From contig CAWCCX010000017.1 of assembly GCA_963794155.1 (NCBI GenBank), forward strand, positions 248,001 to 312,000: DNA of 64,000 bases, written 5' to 3'. Each line of letters begins with the position of its first letter. Position 1 is the first letter of the stretch. This stretch comes from Roseiarcus sp963794155 (GTDB taxonomy: Bacteria > Pseudomonadota > Alphaproteobacteria > Rhizobiales > Beijerinckiaceae). Below, piece after piece: positions 60,657 through 64,000 of this stretch. The notes beneath the pieces are model-generated. The model was given only the letters and a program-made list of their open reading frames with translations, was not told the origin of the DNA and searched no databases. A program made the position numbers and the translations under genes.

Positions 60657-63344
60657 ATGGATGCCGCCAGCGACAGCCCCAACGCCGAGAGCGCCAGCGC
60701 GCGCCTGACGCCAATGATGGCGCAATATTTCGAGATCAAGGCCGCCAATCCCGATTGCCTGCTGTTCTATCGGATGGGCGATTTCTACGAGCTGTTCTTC
60801 GACGACGCGGAGGTCGCGAGCCGTGCGCTCGGCATCGTCCTCACCAGGCGCGGCAAGCATGAAGGCGAGGACATCCGGATGTGCGGCGTGCCCGTCGAGC
60901 GCGCCGACGACTACCTCAACCGCCTGATCGCGCTTGGGCATCGCGTCGCCGTCTGTGAGCAGCTCGAAGACCCGGCGGAGGCGAGGAAGCGAGGCGCGAA
61001 GTCGGTCGTCAGGCGAGACGTCGTGCGGCTGGTCACGCCCGGAACGATCACCGAGGAGCGGCTCCTCGAGCCGGGCCGCGCGCGGCTGATGGTTGCGGTG
61101 CAGAAGGCGCCCGCGAGCCAAGGGCGGCAAGCCTACGGCCTCGCGGCGCTCGATCTTTCGACCGGCGCATTCATATTGTCGGAGGCAGACGAGGTTGGCC
61201 TCGCGGCGGAAATCGCCCGTCTGGAGCCGAGCGAAATTGTCGCCTCTCAGGCGGTCTACGACGAGCGGCTCTTTTCCCAGATCATCGGCGCCATGCGCTT
61301 GCCCGCGACGCCGCTCGCGCGCGACGCCGGCGACGGCGCGGCGGCGGAGCGCCGGGTGTGCGAGTTCTACGGCGTCGAGACTCTCGACGGTTTCGGCGGC
61401 TTCACCCGAGCCGAAGTCGCCGCCGCCGCGCTCGCGCTCGCGTATGTCAAGCGCACCCAGTTCGAGGCCCGGCCGGCGCTCTCGCCCCCGACGCGGCGCG
61501 CGCGCGGGACCAGCCTCGAGATCGACGCCGCCACCCGCGCCAATCTCGAGCTCACGCGCACCCTGAGCGGCGCGCGCGAGGGCTCGCTCCTGGCGACGAT
61601 CGATCTCACCGTTACTCCCGCCGGCGCTCGCCTGCTCGCCGAGCGGCTCGCAGGTCCGCTGACCAACCCCGAAGCCATCAACCGGCGGCTCGATTCGCTC
61701 GATTTCCTGGTCGAGGCGGCGCCAATGCGCGAGGCCTTGCGGCGGGCGCTTGCGCACGCGCCCGATTTTCTGCGAGCCCTTGCCCGCCTCAGTCTCGACC
61801 GGGGGGGACCGCGCGACCTCGCCGCCGTCCGCGACGGTCTCGTCGCTGCCGCGGCGCTCGCGACCATTCTGGAGCAGGCCGGCGATCTGCCTCCCGAGGT
61901 CCTCGCAGCTTACGCGCGGCTCCGCGCCGATTGCGGCGCGCTCGAGCGCGATCTCCAATCGACGCTGGCTGACGATTTGCCGCTTCTCAAGCGCGACGGC
62001 GAATTCGTGCGCTCCGGCGCGTCGCAGCCGCTCGACGAGGCGCGGAGCCTGCGCGACCAAAGCCGCCGCGTCATCGCCGAGCTGCAGGCCTCTTACGCCG
62101 AGCAAGCCGGGGTGAGGCAGCTCAAGATCAAGCACAACAACTTTCTCGGCTATTACATCGAAGTCCCGCAGGCCGCGGGCGAGACGCTGCTCAAGGCCCC
62201 GCTCAATTCGGCCTTCATCCATCGCCAGACGATGGCCGGGGCGATGCGGTTCACCACCAACGCGCTCGCCGACCTTGCGGCCCGCATCGCTTCCGCGGCC
62301 GACGGGGCGCTCAAGCTCGAACTCGAGGCGTTCGATCGCCTCCGCGAGATGTGCCTGGCCGAGGGCGAACGCCTGCGCGGATTCGGCGCGGCGCTCGCCG
62401 AGATCGACGTCTCAGCCGCGCTCGCCGAACTCGCAGTCAAGCGCAACTGGACCCGTCCGTTGGTCGATGCCTCGCTCAGCTTCACAATCGAAAGCGGGCG
62501 CCATCCAGTGGTCGAGGCGGCTTTGAAAGCGGCCGGGGAGCCGTTCGTCGCCAATGACTGCGATCTCTCGGGCGAAGCAGGGGAGGGTGGGCGGATCGCG
62601 ATCGTCACCGGCCCCAACATGGCCGGAAAATCGACCTATCTCCGCCAGAACGCGCTGATCGCGCTGATCGCCCAGATGGGATCTTATGTTCCCGCCACCC
62701 GCGCAAATATCGGAATCGTCGACCGGCTGTTCTCGCGTGTAGGCGCGGCCGACGATCTGGCGCGCGGCCGCTCGACCTTCATGGTCGAGATGGTCGAGAC
62801 GGCGGCGATTCTCAATCAGGCGAGCGAGCGGTCGCTGGTGATCCTGGATGAGATCGGCCGCGGCACGGCGACCTTCGACGGCCTCTCGATCGCCATGGCC
62901 TGCGTCGAGCATCTGAGCGCAGTCAATCGCTCGCGGGCGCTGTTCGCGACCCATTTCCACGAATTGACCGGGCTCGCCGAGACGCTGCCCCGGCTCGTCA
63001 ACCTCACGATGCGGGTCAGTGAGTTCAAGAGGATGCTGGCGTTTCTGCATGAGGTGATCCCCGGCGCGGCCGACCGCTCCTACGGCATCCAGGTCGCCAA
63101 GCTCGCGGGCCTTCCGGGGCCGGTCGTCAAGCGGGCGCGCCAGGTGCTGGCCGGCCTCGAAGCCTCGCGGGCGAGCGGCGCGCTCGACTCGCTGCCGCTG
63201 TTCTCCTATGAGCCGCACGAGCCGCCTGCGCCCACGCACGACGAATTGCGCGAAAAGCTCGCGGCGCTCGATCCGGACGCGATGAGCCCGCGCGAGGCGC
63301 TCGAGGCGGTCTATGCGCTGAAGCGCCTCGTGGAGGCCAAGTGA
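60657..63344 (+). CDS. mutS: DNA mismatch repair protein MutS
   Basis: 895 aa. The mismatch-binding Phe-x-Glu lies in RMGDFYELFFDDA. The ATPase domain has Walker A GPNMAGKSTYLRQ, LDEIGRGTATFDG and ATHFHEL. The C-terminal part ends with KAALDPDAMSPREALEAVYALKRLVEAK-like residues. ATG 60657 is preferred; GTG 60600 would add 19 residues. Standard length. Confidence 0.95.
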   Translation: MDAASDSPNAESASARLTPMMAQYFEIKAANPDCLLFYRMGDFYELFFDDAEVASRALGIVLTRRGKHEGEDIRMCGVPVERADDYLNRLIALGHRVAVCEQLEDPAEARKRGAKSVVRRDVVRLVTPGTITEERLLEPGRARLMVAVQKAPASQGRQAYGLAALDLSTGAFILSEADEVGLAAEIARLEPSEIVASQAVYDERLFSQIIGAMRLPATPLARDAGDGAAAERRVCEFYGVETLDGFGGFTRAEVAAAALALAYVKRTQFEARPALSPPTRRARGTSLEIDAATRANLELTRTLSGAREGSLLATIDLTVTPAGARLLAERLAGPLTNPEAINRRLDSLDFLVEAAPMREALRRALAHAPDFLRALARLSLDRGGPRDLAAVRDGLVAAAALATILEQAGDLPPEVLAAYARLRADCGALERDLQSTLADDLPLLKRDGEFVRSGASQPLDEARSLRDQSRRVIAELQASYAEQAGVRQLKIKHNNFLGYYIEVPQAAGETLLKAPLNSAFIHRQTMAGAMRFTTNALADLAARIASAADGALKLELEAFDRLREMCLAEGERLRGFGAALAEIDVSAALAELAVKRNWTRPLVDASLSFTIESGRHPVVEAALKAAGEPFVANDCDLSGEAGEGGRIAIVTGPNMAGKSTYLRQNALIALIAQMGSYVPATRANIGIVDRLFSRVGAADDLARGRSTFMVEMVETAAILNQASERSLVILDEIGRGTATFDGLSIAMACVEHLSAVNRSRALFATHFHELTGLAETLPRLVNLTMRVSEFKRMLAFLHEVIPGAADRSYGIQVAKLAGLPGPVVKRARQVLAGLEASRASGALDSLPLFSYEPHEPPAPTHDELREKLAALDPDAMSPREALEAVYALKRLVEAK

Positions 63345-63696
63345 GCGACTCCAGAATTCTCATCGCCTCGCCCACGCCGGCCCAGGCAGTTCCGTTTGGT
63401 TTTCCTTGGTTTTCTTCGGAATTCCTTGGAATTGTTTGGTTTTAGTTGGGTTTGCTTGGTCTTATTCGCTCGAATCGGCGCTTTTCAATGGGTTACAGGG
63501 ATTCAAAATAAGATTTTTTCTCCTTGATCGCCGCCGGCAGCCTGTCGAGGGACGTCTGGTTGACGCTAGCACGGATTCCGGTTTTCGTAAAGAAAATGTC
63601 GCTCAAGAATTTTCAGAATGGCTAGACCCACGCAAACCAAACCGGGCGTCGCGGCGTATACTCAACCGGCCGCCACGCTTGCTTGGAGGTTGGGTC
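63345..63696. other. Gap after mutS with T/G-rich direct repeats
   Basis: About 350 bases without a gene. Bases 63394-63465 consist of irregular copies of TTTGGTTTTCC/TTGGAATT, a strongly strand-asymmetric T/G tract. The remainder leads to the start at 63697. Confidence 0.5.
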
Positions 63697-64000
63697 ATGT
63701 CCATTTTCCAAATTTTTAACCGCGCCGCGCTGGTGGTTGGCGCTTGCTTTTTCTGTCGTGGCTTTGAGTGAAGGCGCGCTCGCCCAGTCGGCCGCGACGT
63801 TCCGCGACATTCACGTCGACGTTCGGCCGCTGCGCGCCAACGCCGGCGACCCGACCGCCGCCCGGGTTCAACAGGATCTCCCGGTCAACTCGCTCAAGCC
63901 TTGAGCGGCCGCATCGCCCGCGGCGGCGCTCCGCTCACCGTTCGGATCGACTATCTCACTCTCGGGCCGAGCTCGGGAGAAATGCTGCACGCGGCCGCCT
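63697..64000 (+). CDS. Exported hypothetical protein (partial, two frameshifts)
   Basis: ATG 63697 with GGAGG upstream opens MSIFQIFNRAALVVG. One frame over, ALAFSVVALSEGALAQ completes a signal peptide and leads into SAATFRDIHVDVRPLRANAG. A second shift near 63886 replaces VNSLKP-stop by GQLAQALSGRIARGGAPLTV and RIDYLTLGPSSGEMLHAAA, open to the right edge. A single secreted protein with two indels explains all three frames. Family unknown. Confidence 0.55.

Noticed and set aside
1..64000. CRISPR arrays, rRNA genes, prophage or plasmid replication functions
   Set aside because: No regularly spaced repeats with unique spacers, no rRNA-like stretches and no phage or replication genes were seen.

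Overview
The window looks like a GC-rich alphaproteobacterial chromosome, most likely Hyphomicrobiales (Beijerinckiaceae/Methylocystaceae-like). Grounds are an FzlA homologue next to queG, TTAA-N7-TTAA boxes typical of CtrA, DUF465 and ChaB small proteins, a PEP-CTERM protein and a TPP-riboswitch thiCOSGED operon. Lineage below class level is inference. Left end (1-5622, minus strand, more A+T-rich than the rest): a biosynthetic island with a partial NRPS-like protein (adenylation, carrier, then membrane segment; Pls/PosA style), an AGAT-type amidinotransferase, and an SbnB/SbnA pair that makes L-2,3-diaminopropionate. This resembles a poly-diaminopropionate locus with an added guanidinylation step and is the most interesting system here. 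5.7-11.2 kb: small secreted and hypothetical proteins, fzlA-queG behind two CtrA-like boxes, and a PEP-CTERM protein whose sorting signal is frameshifted away. 11.5-17.1 kb: galactofuranose-type sugar ABC transporter (ytfQ-ytfR-ytfT-yjfF) with a GntR/FCD regulator. 17.1-25.6 kb: ClC channel, purEK, tRNA-Met, a large FAD/Fe-S D-2-hydroxyacid dehydrogenase divergent from serine-glyoxylate aminotransferase. 26.3-31.9 kb: dppABCDF-type peptide ABC transporter. 32.2-37.5 kb: PII protein, then a PqqD / HprK-like kinase / two GT2 / nucleotidyltransferase / beta-sandwich cluster of unknown product. 37.5-48.1 kb is a genomic scrapyard: a broken MMPL exporter, truncated copies of two neighbouring genes, EamA and SDR fragments, a TetR-controlled SDR pair, three copies of a 206-bp MITE and an IS110/IS1111 insertion. 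48.1-64 kb is core: hemW, tilS-cpoB-pal, the riboswitch-led thiamin operon, a DUF3095 gene and mutS. A second theme is the number of single-base frameshifts, about ten, including in core genes (hemW, thiG). Most have an intact continuation in the next frame. This points to uncorrected indels in the assembly more than to gene death. The MMPL gene, with an additional amber codon, and the truncated fragments at 41.4-42.6 kb are more convincing true relics.
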